Source: Bordetella parapertussis (GTDB taxonomy: Bacteria; Pseudomonadota; Gammaproteobacteria; Burkholderiales; Burkholderiaceae_C). From it: a stretch of 34,343 nucleotides of DNA. A model generated the notes under the pieces. That model was not told where the DNA came from and did not search any database. It was given only the letters and a program-made list of their open reading frames with translations. The position numbers were made by a program, and so were the translations under genes. The stretch is taken from contig CAMCES010000018.1 in the NCBI GenBank assembly GCA_945873925.1, positions 1 to 34,343 of the forward strand, in the 5' to 3' direction. Shown here one piece after another: positions 25,478 through 33,607 of this stretch (its first letter is position 1; each line of letters opens with the position of its first letter).

Positions 25478-27328
25478 ATGACCGCCACCGCCCATGCAGG
25501 CGCGGGGCTCACCGCCCCATCTTTTGTGAAAAACCCCCCACTCATCGCCTGGGTCGCCGACATGGTGGCCTTGTGCAAACCCGACGCCATCCATTGGTGC
25601 GATGGCAGCCAAGCCGAATACGATGCCTTGTGCCAACAATTGGTGGACACCGGCACCTTCAAAAAGCTCAACCCCGCGAAACGCCCCAACTCGTTTCTGG
25701 CCTGCTCCGACCCCTCGGACGTGGCCCGCGTGGAAGACCGCACGTTCATTTGCTCGGTCAAAAAAGAAAACGCCGGCCCCACCAACAACTGGATGGACCC
25801 CGCGGAAATGCGCCAAACCCTGCAACCGCTGTTTGACGGTTGCATGGCGGGGCGCACCATGTATGTGGTGCCCTTCAGCATGGGTCCCCTGGGCAGCCCG
25901 ATTGCCCATATCGGCATCGAGCTCTCCGACAGCGCCTATGTCGCGGTCAACATGAAGATCATGACCCGCATGGGCAAAGCGGTCTACGAGGTGCTGGGCG
26001 AGCACGGCGAGTTCGTGCCCTGCGTGCATACCGTGGGCGCGCCTTTGAATGCCGGCGACAAAGACATCAGCTGGCCTTGCAACACCACCAAGTACATCGT
26101 GCACTACCCCGAAACACGTGAAATCTGGTCTTACGGCTCGGGCTACGGTGGCAATGCGCTGTTGGGCAAAAAGTGTTTCGCGCTGCGCATCGCCTCGAAC
26201 ATGGGCCGCGACCAAGGCTGGTTGGCCGAGCACATGCTGATCTTGGGCGTGACCAACCCCGAGGGCAAAAAATACCATGTGGCAGCAGCCTTCCCCAGCG
26301 CCTGCGGCAAGACCAATTTCGCCATGCTGATCCCACCGGCAGGCATGCCCGGCTGGAAAGTCACCACCATCGGTGACGACATTGCCTGGATCAAACCCGG
26401 TGACGACGGCCGCCTGCGCGCGATCAACCCCGAGGCGGGCTACTTTGGCGTCGCCCCCGGCACCAACACCATGACCAACCCCAACTGCATGGCCAGCCTG
26501 GACCGTGACGTGATCTTCACCAACGTGGCCCTGACCGACGATGGCGATGTCTGGTGGGAAGGCATGAGCGACGCGCCTGCCCACTGCATCGACTGGCAAG
26601 GCAAAGACTGGACGCCCGCGATCGCCAAGGAAACCGGCGCCAAAGCCGCGCATCCCAACGCCCGCTTCACCGTGGCTGCCATCAACAACCCCGCGCTCGA
26701 CAGCGCCTGGGACGACCCGGCAGGCGTCACCATCGACGCCTTCATCTTTGGTGGTCGTCGCTCGACCACCGTGCCCTTGGTCACCGAAGCGCGTGATTGG
26801 GTGGAAGGCGTGTACATGGCCGCCACCATGGGCTCGGAGACCACCGCTGCTGCTGCAGGCCAACAAGGCGTGGTACGCCGCGACCCGTTTGCCATGCTGC
26901 CTTTCATGGGCTACAACATGAGCGACTATTTCCAACACTGGCTGCAACTGGGCCAAAAGCTCCAAGCCAGTGGCGCCAAGCTGCCAGCCATTTACTGCGT
27001 CAACTGGTTCCGCAAGGGCGAAGACGGCCAGTTTGTCTGGCCTGGCTACGGCGAGAACATGCGCGTACTGAAGTGGATGATCGACCGCATCGAAGGCACG
27101 GCCAAAGGCGCGGAGAACGTGTTTGGCATCAGCCCCCACTTCAACGAGTTGAACTGGACTGGCCTGAACTTCACGGCCGAGCAGTTCAACACCGTGACCC
27201 ATGTGGACAAAGCCGCTTGGACACAAGAACTGAACCTGCATGAAGCCTTGTTCCAGCAACTCGCGCACCACTTGCCGCCACAGTTGCCGGCCACCAAAGC
27301 CGCGATTGCCAAGCGCTTGGCCGCTTGA
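25478..27328 (+). CDS. pckG: Phosphoenolpyruvate carboxykinase (GTP)
   Basis: A 616-residue enzyme of the GTP-dependent family, converting oxaloacetate and GTP to phosphoenolpyruvate, GDP and CO2 at the entry of gluconeogenesis. The P-loop FPSACGKTN (272-280) carries the hyper-reactive Cys276 diagnostic of GTP-type enzymes. IGDDIAWIKPGDDGRLRAIN is the metal-binding block and FIFGGRRSTTVPLV the oxaloacetate/nucleotide region. Length (about 600) excludes the ATP type (about 540). Start: ATG 25478 with GCAGGAGAC at a good distance; the ATG-like reading from 25463 is less good. TATAAA at 25457-25462 lies too close to the ribosome site to be a confident -10. pgi, of the same pathway, is 1.4 kb upstream. 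Confidence 0.97.
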   Translation: MTATAHAGAGLTAPSFVKNPPLIAWVADMVALCKPDAIHWCDGSQAEYDALCQQLVDTGTFKKLNPAKRPNSFLACSDPSDVARVEDRTFICSVKKENAGPTNNWMDPAEMRQTLQPLFDGCMAGRTMYVVPFSMGPLGSPIAHIGIELSDSAYVAVNMKIMTRMGKAVYEVLGEHGEFVPCVHTVGAPLNAGDKDISWPCNTTKYIVHYPETREIWSYGSGYGGNALLGKKCFALRIASNMGRDQGWLAEHMLILGVTNPEGKKYHVAAAFPSACGKTNFAMLIPPAGMPGWKVTTIGDDIAWIKPGDDGRLRAINPEAGYFGVAPGTNTMTNPNCMASLDRDVIFTNVALTDDGDVWWEGMSDAPAHCIDWQGKDWTPAIAKETGAKAAHPNARFTVAAINNPALDSAWDDPAGVTIDAFIFGGRRSTTVPLVTEARDWVEGVYMAATMGSETTAAAAGQQGVVRRDPFAMLPFMGYNMSDYFQHWLQLGQKLQASGAKLPAIYCVNWFRKGEDGQFVWPGYGENMRVLKWMIDRIEGTAKGAENVFGISPHFNELNWTGLNFTAEQFNTVTHVDKAAWTQELNLHEALFQQLAHHLPPQLPATKAAIAKRLAA

Positions 27329-27345
27329 TTCGCCCGGCCAGCCGC

Positions 27346-28953
27346 ATGACACACCCTGCCCTGCGCTGGCCAACGATTACCCGGGAGTCGCACTTTACCG
27401 GCAGTCGGCAGGTGCGTTGCTTTGCCGAGCGCCCACGCAGCTTGCACGCCTTGCTGGCCAATGCGGTGGCGCACAACCCGCAGGGCACGGCCCTGGTCTG
27501 TGAGGACACCCGACTGACGTATGCAGCGCTCGACCAGCAAGTCGGCCGCCTGGCCGCCGGTTGGCGCGGCTTGGGCGTGCAGCCCGGTGACCGCATCGCT
27601 TTGTTGCTCAGCAACCGCATCGAGTTTGTGCTGAGCCTGCTGGCCGCCACCCGCTTGGGCGCTGTCACCGTGCCTTTGAGCATCCGTGAACAAACCCCTG
27701 GCTTGCACTACATGCTCGAGCACTGCGGCGCTGCCATGCTGGTGCATGACGCGGCTTTGCACAGCGTGTTGCCTGACGCAGCGAGCCTGCCTGACCTGAA
27801 GTGGCGCGTGAGTTTCGATGGCTGCGCCGATGCGCTGGACTTTCACGGCCTGTTGGCCGATACACCACTGACCTCGGCTGCCCTGGTGGATGAAGAAGAC
27901 ACGGTGGTGATTTTGTACACCTCGGGCACCACCGGTCGGCCCAAGGGCGCGATGCTGAGCCACTTTGGCGTGGTGCATTCCTGCATGCATTTCCAAACCG
28001 GCATGGGGCTGGGGCCCGCCGACTGCAGCATCGCTGCCGTGCCGCTCAGCCATGTCACCGGCTTGGTGGCGCTGGTCACCACCATGCTGCACGCCGCTGG
28101 CAAGTTGGTGATCCTGCCCATGTTCAAAGCCGCCTTGTTTTTGGATTTGGCGGTGCGCGAGCGTATGACCCACAGCCTGATGGTGCCGGCCATGTACAAC
28201 CTGTGTTTGTTGCAAGACCCGTTTGCCCAACTCGACTTGAGCGCGTGGCGCGTCGGCGCCTATGGCGGCGCGCCAATGCCGGTGGCCAGCATCGAGGCTT
28301 TGGCCAGACAGTTGCCTCAATTGGTGCTGATGAATTGCTATGGCGCGACCGAAACCACCTCGCCGGCGACCATGATGCCGCCCGGTCAAACCGCCACGCA
28401 CAACGACACCGTGGGTCTGCCTGTGCCCTGCGCCGAGATGAAAGTGGTGGACGACGATGGCCGCGAATTGCCTGCCGGCGAGATGGGCGAGATCTGGATC
28501 AAAGGACCGATGGTGGTGGCAGGCTACTGGCACAACCCAGAGGCCACCGCCCAGGAGTTTGTCGACGGCTACTGGAAGTCGGGCGACATGGGCAGCATCG
28601 ACGCAGAAGGCTATGTGCGTATCCTGGACCGCAAAAAAGACATGCTCAACCGAGGCGGCTACAAGATTTACTGCATCGAGGTAGAGAACACTTTGCATGA
28701 GCACCCGGCCGTGGCCGAATGCGCCATCGTAGCCAAGCCTTGTCCGGTCTTGGGCGAACGGGTGCATGCCTTCATCTCGCTGCGCCAGTCGGTGGACCAG
28801 GCCGAGCTGAGCGCGTTTTGCAGCGCCCGCTTGTCACGCGAAAAAGTACCCGAGAGCTTCACCCTGCGCGATACACCGTTGCCACGCAATGCCAACGGCA
28901 AGTTGATGAAACGCCTGATGCGAGAAGAGTTGCTGGCCAGCCTGTCAAGCTGA
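27346..28953 (+). CDS. AMP-binding acyl-CoA synthetase (class I adenylate-forming enzyme)
   Basis: A 535-residue enzyme that activates a carboxylic acid as acyl-AMP and then as acyl-CoA. The phosphate loop YTSGTTGRPKG is at 191-201, the A5 motif is NCYGATETTSPATM, the A7/A8 region reads SGDMGSIDAEGYVRILDRKKDM, and the catalytic lysine of the C-terminal domain is Lys519 (NANGKLMKR). It resembles long- or medium-chain fatty-acid CoA ligases, but the substrate cannot be read. ATG 27346 lies 17 bp after the pckG stop with no strong Shine-Dalgarno; a TTG at 27325 overlaps the pckG stop and is the alternative. The 3' end overlaps rsmA by nine bases on the other strand. Confidence 0.88.
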   Translation: MTHPALRWPTITRESHFTGSRQVRCFAERPRSLHALLANAVAHNPQGTALVCEDTRLTYAALDQQVGRLAAGWRGLGVQPGDRIALLLSNRIEFVLSLLAATRLGAVTVPLSIREQTPGLHYMLEHCGAAMLVHDAALHSVLPDAASLPDLKWRVSFDGCADALDFHGLLADTPLTSAALVDEEDTVVILYTSGTTGRPKGAMLSHFGVVHSCMHFQTGMGLGPADCSIAAVPLSHVTGLVALVTTMLHAAGKLVILPMFKAALFLDLAVRERMTHSLMVPAMYNLCLLQDPFAQLDLSAWRVGAYGGAPMPVASIEALARQLPQLVLMNCYGATETTSPATMMPPGQTATHNDTVGLPVPCAEMKVVDDDGRELPAGEMGEIWIKGPMVVAGYWHNPEATAQEFVDGYWKSGDMGSIDAEGYVRILDRKKDMLNRGGYKIYCIEVENTLHEHPAVAECAIVAKPCPVLGERVHAFISLRQSVDQAELSAFCSARLSREKVPESFTLRDTPLPRNANGKLMKRLMREELLASLSS

Positions 28954-29712
28954 GACAGCCTGCGCCAAAGCAACATACTCAGCCACCGCGACCTCTTCCG
29001 CGCGCCGCTGGACCTCGAAGTCACCGCTGAAACCACGCGCCTGGAGCCACTTGCCCAAGGTGTGGCGCAACAACTTACGCCGCTGGCTGAAGGCGACCTG
29101 CACCAACTCGCTGAGCAAGCGCAGATCCAACACCGCAGGCTCTGCCCAGGGTGTCATGCGCACCACCGCGCTGACCACGCGTGGGGGCGGCTTGAACGCC
29201 TGCGGACCGACCAAGAGCAGCATTTCCATGTCGTAACGCCACTGCAACATGACGCTCAAGCGGCCGTAGTTGGCGGTGGAGGGTTGGGCTACCATGCGCT
29301 CGACGACTTCTTTTTGCAACATGAAGTGCTGGTCTTTCACCACCCGCACATGCTCGAGCAGGTGAAACAAGATCGGCGTGGAAATGTTGTAGGGCAGGTT
29401 ACCCACCACCCTGAGCGCGGTGGTTTGCATGCGCTGCGCCAGCGCAGTGAAATCGACCTTGAGCACATCGGATTCGAGGACATGCAATCGCGGGTGTTGG
29501 CGCAATCGAGCCGCCAAATCGCGGTCAAGCTCGATCACCTGAAGCTTGCCCAAACGCTCGACCAAGGGTTGGGTCATGGCGGCCAAACCAGGACCGATCT
29601 CCACCATCGGCTCGCCGCTGTGTGGGGCGATCGCTTGCACCATCTGCTCGATCACCGCGCCATCGGTCAGGAAATGCTGACCAAAGCGCTTGCGGGCTTG
29701 GTGCTGCGCCAT
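28945..29712 (-). CDS. rsmA: 16S rRNA (adenine1518/1519-N6)-dimethyltransferase
   Basis: A 255-residue SAM-dependent methyltransferase (KsgA/RsmA) that dimethylates two adenines in the 3' hairpin of 16S rRNA late in 30S assembly. N-terminal KRFGQHFLTD, SAM motif I VEIGPGLAAMTQPL, motif II VIELDRDLAARL, and the catalytic NLPYNISTPILFHLL (motif IV) are all present; FSQRRKLLRHTL is the typical C-terminal block. It follows surA by 15 bp on the same strand, so lptD-surA-rsmA is likely one operon; pdxA, often between surA and rsmA, is not present. Its end overlaps the convergent acyl-CoA synthetase gene by nine bases. Confidence 0.96.
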   Translation of the reverse strand: MAQHQARKRFGQHFLTDGAVIEQMVQAIAPHSGEPMVEIGPGLAAMTQPLVERLGKLQVIELDRDLAARLRQHPRLHVLESDVLKVDFTALAQRMQTTALRVVGNLPYNISTPILFHLLEHVRVVKDQHFMLQKEVVERMVAQPSTANYGRLSVMLQWRYDMEMLLLVGPQAFKPPPRVVSAVVRMTPWAEPAVLDLRLLSELVQVAFSQRRKLLRHTLGKWLQARGFSGDFEVQRRAEEVAVAEYVALAQAVSA

Positions 29713-29727
29713 CAGATGCTTGGCCGC

Positions 29728-31134
29728 TTATTGCGGCGTTTCACGGTATTCCACATAGGCGCGGCCGCGCACTTCGCTCTCCCAGATTTTGTAAGCCTGG
29801 TCAAACTTGCGTTCGCGCAAGATATTGCGCGCCAAGTCCTGTTGGTCACGCAGGCTCAAGGGCGCCTCGCGCCGCTCCAGCACCTGCACCAGGTGCACGC
29901 CAAAGCGAGACACCAGCGGGTCGGCGATTTGCCCGGGCGACAGATTGTTCATGGTGGCCTCGAACTCCGGCACCATCATGCCCGGATTGGCCCAACCCAG
30001 GTCACCGCCTTGCTCAGCGCTGCCGTCTTGCGAATGGACCCGCGCCAGGTCTTCAAAATTGGCCAAACCGGTTTCGATTTGTTTTTTGAAGGTGGCGAGC
30101 TGGGCACGCGCTGCATCTTGGCTGAGCTTGCCGCCCGGGCGCAACAGGATGTGACGCGCACGGGTTTGGGTGATGGTTGTCGGCAGGCTGTCGTTGCTGC
30201 GGCGCTCGAGCAACTTGAGGATGTGAAAACCCGCGCCAGATCGCACCGGGCCGGTCACAGCGCCGACCGCCAAGGTCTTGACCGCATCTGCAAACAAAGA
30301 GGGGTAGCGGTCGGGGCTGCGCAAGCCCAATTGCCCACCACTGGCGCGGTCAGGCGCTTGTGAGACTTGGGCGGCGAGCTTGCCAAAGTCTTCGCCGGCC
30401 TTGAGCCGGGTCATGGCCTCATCGGCCTTGGTCATCAGCTTGGCCACCTCGTCGGCCGAGGCTTTTTCGGGCACGGTGATCAAGATATGGGCGATGTGGA
30501 TGTCTGCATTGGCGCTGGCTTGCGTGAGCTTGCTCTCGCGCAAAAACGCGTCCACCTCAAAGTCTTGGATTTTGATGCGCCCGGTGACCTCGCGCTCGCG
30601 CACCCGCTGCAACATGATTTGACGGCGGATTTGCCCACGGTACTGCTCCCAGGAAATGCCTTGCGCTTGCAGGCGCTGGCGCATCTCCTCCAAGCTCAGT
30701 TGGTTGCGCTGGGCGGTGCTGGCAACGGCGGCATCGAGCTCTTCGGGGCTGACTTGCAGGCCTGATTGCCGGGCAACCCCCAGTTGCGCGGCCTCGTCGA
30801 TCAAGGTTTCCATCACTTCCATCAGCAAGGCGTTGCGGTTCATTTTGGCGGCTGCGGGGTCGGCCATCGCTGCCAAGCGGTTGACCTCCAGGTTGGTGAT
30901 GGGTTCGTTGTCCACCACCGCCACAATGAAGTCGAGCGCCTTGGGTGCCTGGGCACTGACCACGCTTGGCGGTATCGCCGGCTCTGGCTTGGACAAGCTC
31001 AAGCCGGTGGCCGCCTTGGGCTTGACGGGCTTGAGGGCTTGCGCCTGCACCGGGGCCAGCGCGGTGAGCGCCATGGCGGCACACACCAGAGCCAAGGTGG
31101 TTCGAGAGGTAAAGGGCATGGGTTTGTCAGTCAT
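29728..31134 (-). CDS. surA: Periplasmic chaperone / peptidyl-prolyl isomerase SurA
   Basis: A 468-residue periplasmic protein. The signal peptide has a basic start and a hydrophobic core (TTLALVCAAMALTALAP, 12-28), with a likely cut after AQA at 31-33. The N-domain chaperone region is about 69-200; two parvulin domains lie at about 212-310 (IHIAHILITVP) and 323-421 (TRARHILLRPGG). SurA carries unfolded outer-membrane proteins, including LptD, to the BAM complex. Start ATG 31134 overlaps the lptD stop (ATGACTGA), indicating coupled translation; Met at 31119 is an alternative nearer the signal peptide core. Confidence 0.95.
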   Translation of the reverse strand: MTDKPMPFTSRTTLALVCAAMALTALAPVQAQALKPVKPKAATGLSLSKPEPAIPPSVVSAQAPKALDFIVAVVDNEPITNLEVNRLAAMADPAAAKMNRNALLMEVMETLIDEAAQLGVARQSGLQVSPEELDAAVASTAQRNQLSLEEMRQRLQAQGISWEQYRGQIRRQIMLQRVREREVTGRIKIQDFEVDAFLRESKLTQASANADIHIAHILITVPEKASADEVAKLMTKADEAMTRLKAGEDFGKLAAQVSQAPDRASGGQLGLRSPDRYPSLFADAVKTLAVGAVTGPVRSGAGFHILKLLERRSNDSLPTTITQTRARHILLRPGGKLSQDAARAQLATFKKQIETGLANFEDLARVHSQDGSAEQGGDLGWANPGMMVPEFEATMNNLSPGQIADPLVSRFGVHLVQVLERREAPLSLRDQQDLARNILRERKFDQAYKIWESEVRGRAYVEYRETPQ

Positions 31135-33556
31135 ATTGGCCAAATCGGCTGGGCGCGAGCCGGAACGGCTCACGCAAATGTTGGTAACGGGAAATATTGT
31201 CTCTGAGTGTTGAAACATTGCCCACGCCCAACTTGGAGAAATCGTTCAACTCCAATTGGAACATCAAGCGGGTGGTTGCGCTGGTCAAGGAGATTTGATT
31301 GCGGGTCATGGCCGCACGCGCCACCCAGCAACCGGCATCGTATTCAAAGCCCAGCATTGAGTCGACCAGGCGTTTTTCTTTCAAGTTGTAGCTGAAGCGG
31401 CCCAAGCTGTACCACTGCTGCTCGCCCAAACCCCGACCTTGTCGCTGGTCGACACCCCGGTCACCCCACAGGTCATTGAGCGGCCACTGCCAGGAGGTCT
31501 CGGCGGTTTCAGAGGACAGGCGCTGGTGTCGATAGGCGGCACTGATGGTGCGGTAGCCGCTGGGGTTGTAGCGCGCGGCGAGGGACTCACGCTCAGTGGC
31601 GCGAATCACCGGGTTGTATTGCAGCATGCTGTCAAGACTCAAGCGAGGCGTGATGTAGATGCTCGCGCCGGCCAACACATCGCTGTAGCTGCCCCTGATG
31701 GGGGTGTCCGTCGGGGTCAACAAAACCTCTTGGTCGCTCAGTCGAAAGCGCTGGGCCAGACCAAACCGCGCGCCCTCTGCCCCGGTGTCTGGGTTGATCA
31801 AACGCGAAGTGGTGCCCACGGTAAAGGTGTGGGTGTCGGAGATACGGTCGTTGCCGGAAAACGCGTTTTCGGTGAACACGGTGGCAAAGTTAAAGTCATT
31901 GAAACCCGTGTCGTAGTTAGGCAGGTCGTTTTGGGTGCGGGTGGGCGTTTTGACATAAAAGCCGCGCGGCTCCAGGGTTTGCGTCCAGTTCAAGCCAAAC
32001 AACCTGACCGGACGCTCCAGCACCGCGCCGGTATCCAAGCTGAAGGTGGGCACCACCGCGCTGCCGGTTTGGGCGGGTGTGCTGTTGCCATACATGCCCA
32101 GGTACGGGCTGTCGTATTGGTACTGCCTGGCATGCAAGATCACTTTGGGTATGAGGTAACCATAGGGCACCAAAACCGGTCTGCTCAGTTGGTTGGCCAG
32201 CACCATGCGAACCGCGTTCGGTTGCAGACAAGCAACGCTCGACTGGTTGCCAGACAGGTTGCAATACAAAGAGCGGTCCACGCTGAAGCGGGTGAGCTCG
32301 CCAGCGACCTGCCAATCAAAACCGCCGCGCAAATCCCCGCGCAGGTAACTGGCATTGAGTTGCGGCAAGCGGTCAAATGGAGAAGCGATCGCAGCCGTGG
32401 GGTCGGGGTCTTGCATGGTCTGCCACTTGAGCAGATTCAGACCGGTGGTCAAGCTGCCGCGCCCCCAGCCTATATTGGCACTGTTGGGCAAAATACGCTG
32501 GGCCAGCGGGTCACCGCTGACCGAGGCAAAGTCGCGCCAGTAATTGGCATCACTCACCCGGTTGAGGTTGAAACCAAACCCGATCGGTTGGCTCAGATCA
32601 CCCCAGCCGGAGTGGCTCATGCTCAGGCCCCAGCGGGCTTGGCCACGCAAGTCATCTATCGGCATGAGTTCGAGCCGCGCAGTGCCTTGAAATGGCGGCA
32701 GGGGCAAGGCTCGCTCCATGTACCTGAACTCGTTGCTGAACTTCACGCCGCGGCGGGTCATGGGTGTGGCGGTGACGGTCAGGTCGCGGTTGGGCGCAAG
32801 GTTGAAGTAATACGGTTGGCTCACCTCCACACCGCCTAGGCTGTCGACGCCAAAGGTGGGCGGCAAAAAGCCCGATTTTCTGTCATTGTTCAGGGGGAAA
32901 CTGAATGAAGGAATGGGCAACAGTGGCAAGCCTTTGAAGCTCAACAAGGCATCGGTGGCCACCGCTTGGTTTTTATCCAGGTCAAAGCTGATGCGGTCAG
33001 CCTTCATGAACCAATCAGGCAACCAAGAGGGGCCGGGCTTTCGGGTGCAGGTGGTGTAGGTGGCTTGGCTGGCCACCGCGTTTTTGTCATCTTGGAAGTC
33101 CAAGCGCTGGGCTGTTCCGTGGCCTTGGTTGCGCAGGAATTGGTAACGCGGCTGCAAAACAAAGCCCTGCATCGCGTCCACAGACAACTCCAAGAACTCA
33201 CCCTCATAACGGCTGCCAGCACGGTTCATGTAGACATGGCCGGTGGCGGTGGCTTGGTCCAGTGACTGCAGATAGTCGATGCGGTCGGCGCGGATCAAGG
33301 TGTCGCCTCGGCGCAATTGCACCTGTCCTTCCAAGACGGTGCGCACATCTGATTGGCCTGTGACCCTGTCGCTTTGCAAGTACGTGGGCTGTCGCTGTCG
33401 CTCGGCGCGCGAGGGCGTTTCGCTCAAGCCGGCGCTGGGTTTGAGCTTCAACGGTGCGCTCGGTGCTTGGGGGGTTTGCGCTGCGGCAGTGATCGCCCAC
33501 AGGCCGATCCAAGGCAGCAGGCGGGCAAGCACCGACGAGTGAAAAAACATGCGCAT
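31127..33556 (-). CDS. lptD: LPS-assembly protein LptD
   Basis: An 809-residue outer-membrane protein that inserts LPS into the outer leaflet with LptE. Signal peptide 1-26 (cut near ITAAA-Q), an OstA/LptA-like beta-jellyroll at about 57-190 (LQSDRVTGQSDVRTVLEG and LIRADRIDYLQ), then the 26-strand barrel (FSFPLNNDRKSGFLPPTFG, YYFNLAPNRDLTVT, GFEYDAGCWVARAAMTRN). It has four cysteines: one in the TTCTRKPG block, two in one loop (LYCN...VACLQ) and one in AGCWVA, so it lacks the E. coli N-terminal Cys31 and the Cys724-725 pair. Start: ATG 33556; another ATG is two codons on. No clear Shine-Dalgarno. Divergent from amgK. Confidence 0.95.
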   Translation of the reverse strand: MRMFFHSSVLARLLPWIGLWAITAAAQTPQAPSAPLKLKPSAGLSETPSRAERQRQPTYLQSDRVTGQSDVRTVLEGQVQLRRGDTLIRADRIDYLQSLDQATATGHVYMNRAGSRYEGEFLELSVDAMQGFVLQPRYQFLRNQGHGTAQRLDFQDDKNAVASQATYTTCTRKPGPSWLPDWFMKADRISFDLDKNQAVATDALLSFKGLPLLPIPSFSFPLNNDRKSGFLPPTFGVDSLGGVEVSQPYYFNLAPNRDLTVTATPMTRRGVKFSNEFRYMERALPLPPFQGTARLELMPIDDLRGQARWGLSMSHSGWGDLSQPIGFGFNLNRVSDANYWRDFASVSGDPLAQRILPNSANIGWGRGSLTTGLNLLKWQTMQDPDPTAAIASPFDRLPQLNASYLRGDLRGGFDWQVAGELTRFSVDRSLYCNLSGNQSSVACLQPNAVRMVLANQLSRPVLVPYGYLIPKVILHARQYQYDSPYLGMYGNSTPAQTGSAVVPTFSLDTGAVLERPVRLFGLNWTQTLEPRGFYVKTPTRTQNDLPNYDTGFNDFNFATVFTENAFSGNDRISDTHTFTVGTTSRLINPDTGAEGARFGLAQRFRLSDQEVLLTPTDTPIRGSYSDVLAGASIYITPRLSLDSMLQYNPVIRATERESLAARYNPSGYRTISAAYRHQRLSSETAETSWQWPLNDLWGDRGVDQRQGRGLGEQQWYSLGRFSYNLKEKRLVDSMLGFEYDAGCWVARAAMTRNQISLTSATTRLMFQLELNDFSKLGVGNVSTLRDNISRYQHLREPFRLAPSRFGQYD

Positions 33557-33590
33557 GAAAGAAGAGGGACGCTGGCAACAGCGCTGTTTG

Positions 33591-33596
33591 TAGAAT
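33591..33596 (+). promoter_or_regulatory. -10-like element of amgK
   Basis: TAGAAT ends 11 nt before the ATG at 33608 in the 51-bp region shared with lptD. This would leave a leader of about 5 nt. No clear -35 at 16-18 bp. Confidence 0.38.
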
Positions 33597-33607
33597 TTGG
33601 ATTATCC

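Noticed and set aside
25451..27373. 640-codon open frame on the minus strand, spanning all of pckG
   Set aside because: pckG on the plus strand is a complete, well-conserved enzyme; the antisense frame is Gly/His/Val-rich without recognisable domains, the usual shadow of G/C-rich third positions.
27046..28767. 573-codon open frame on the minus strand opposite pckG and the acyl-CoA synthetase
   Set aside because: It crosses two real genes on the other strand and shows no recognisable family; a coding shadow.
29062..30363. 433-codon open frame on the plus strand opposite rsmA and surA
   Set aside because: Antisense to two conserved genes; composition is that of a shadow frame.
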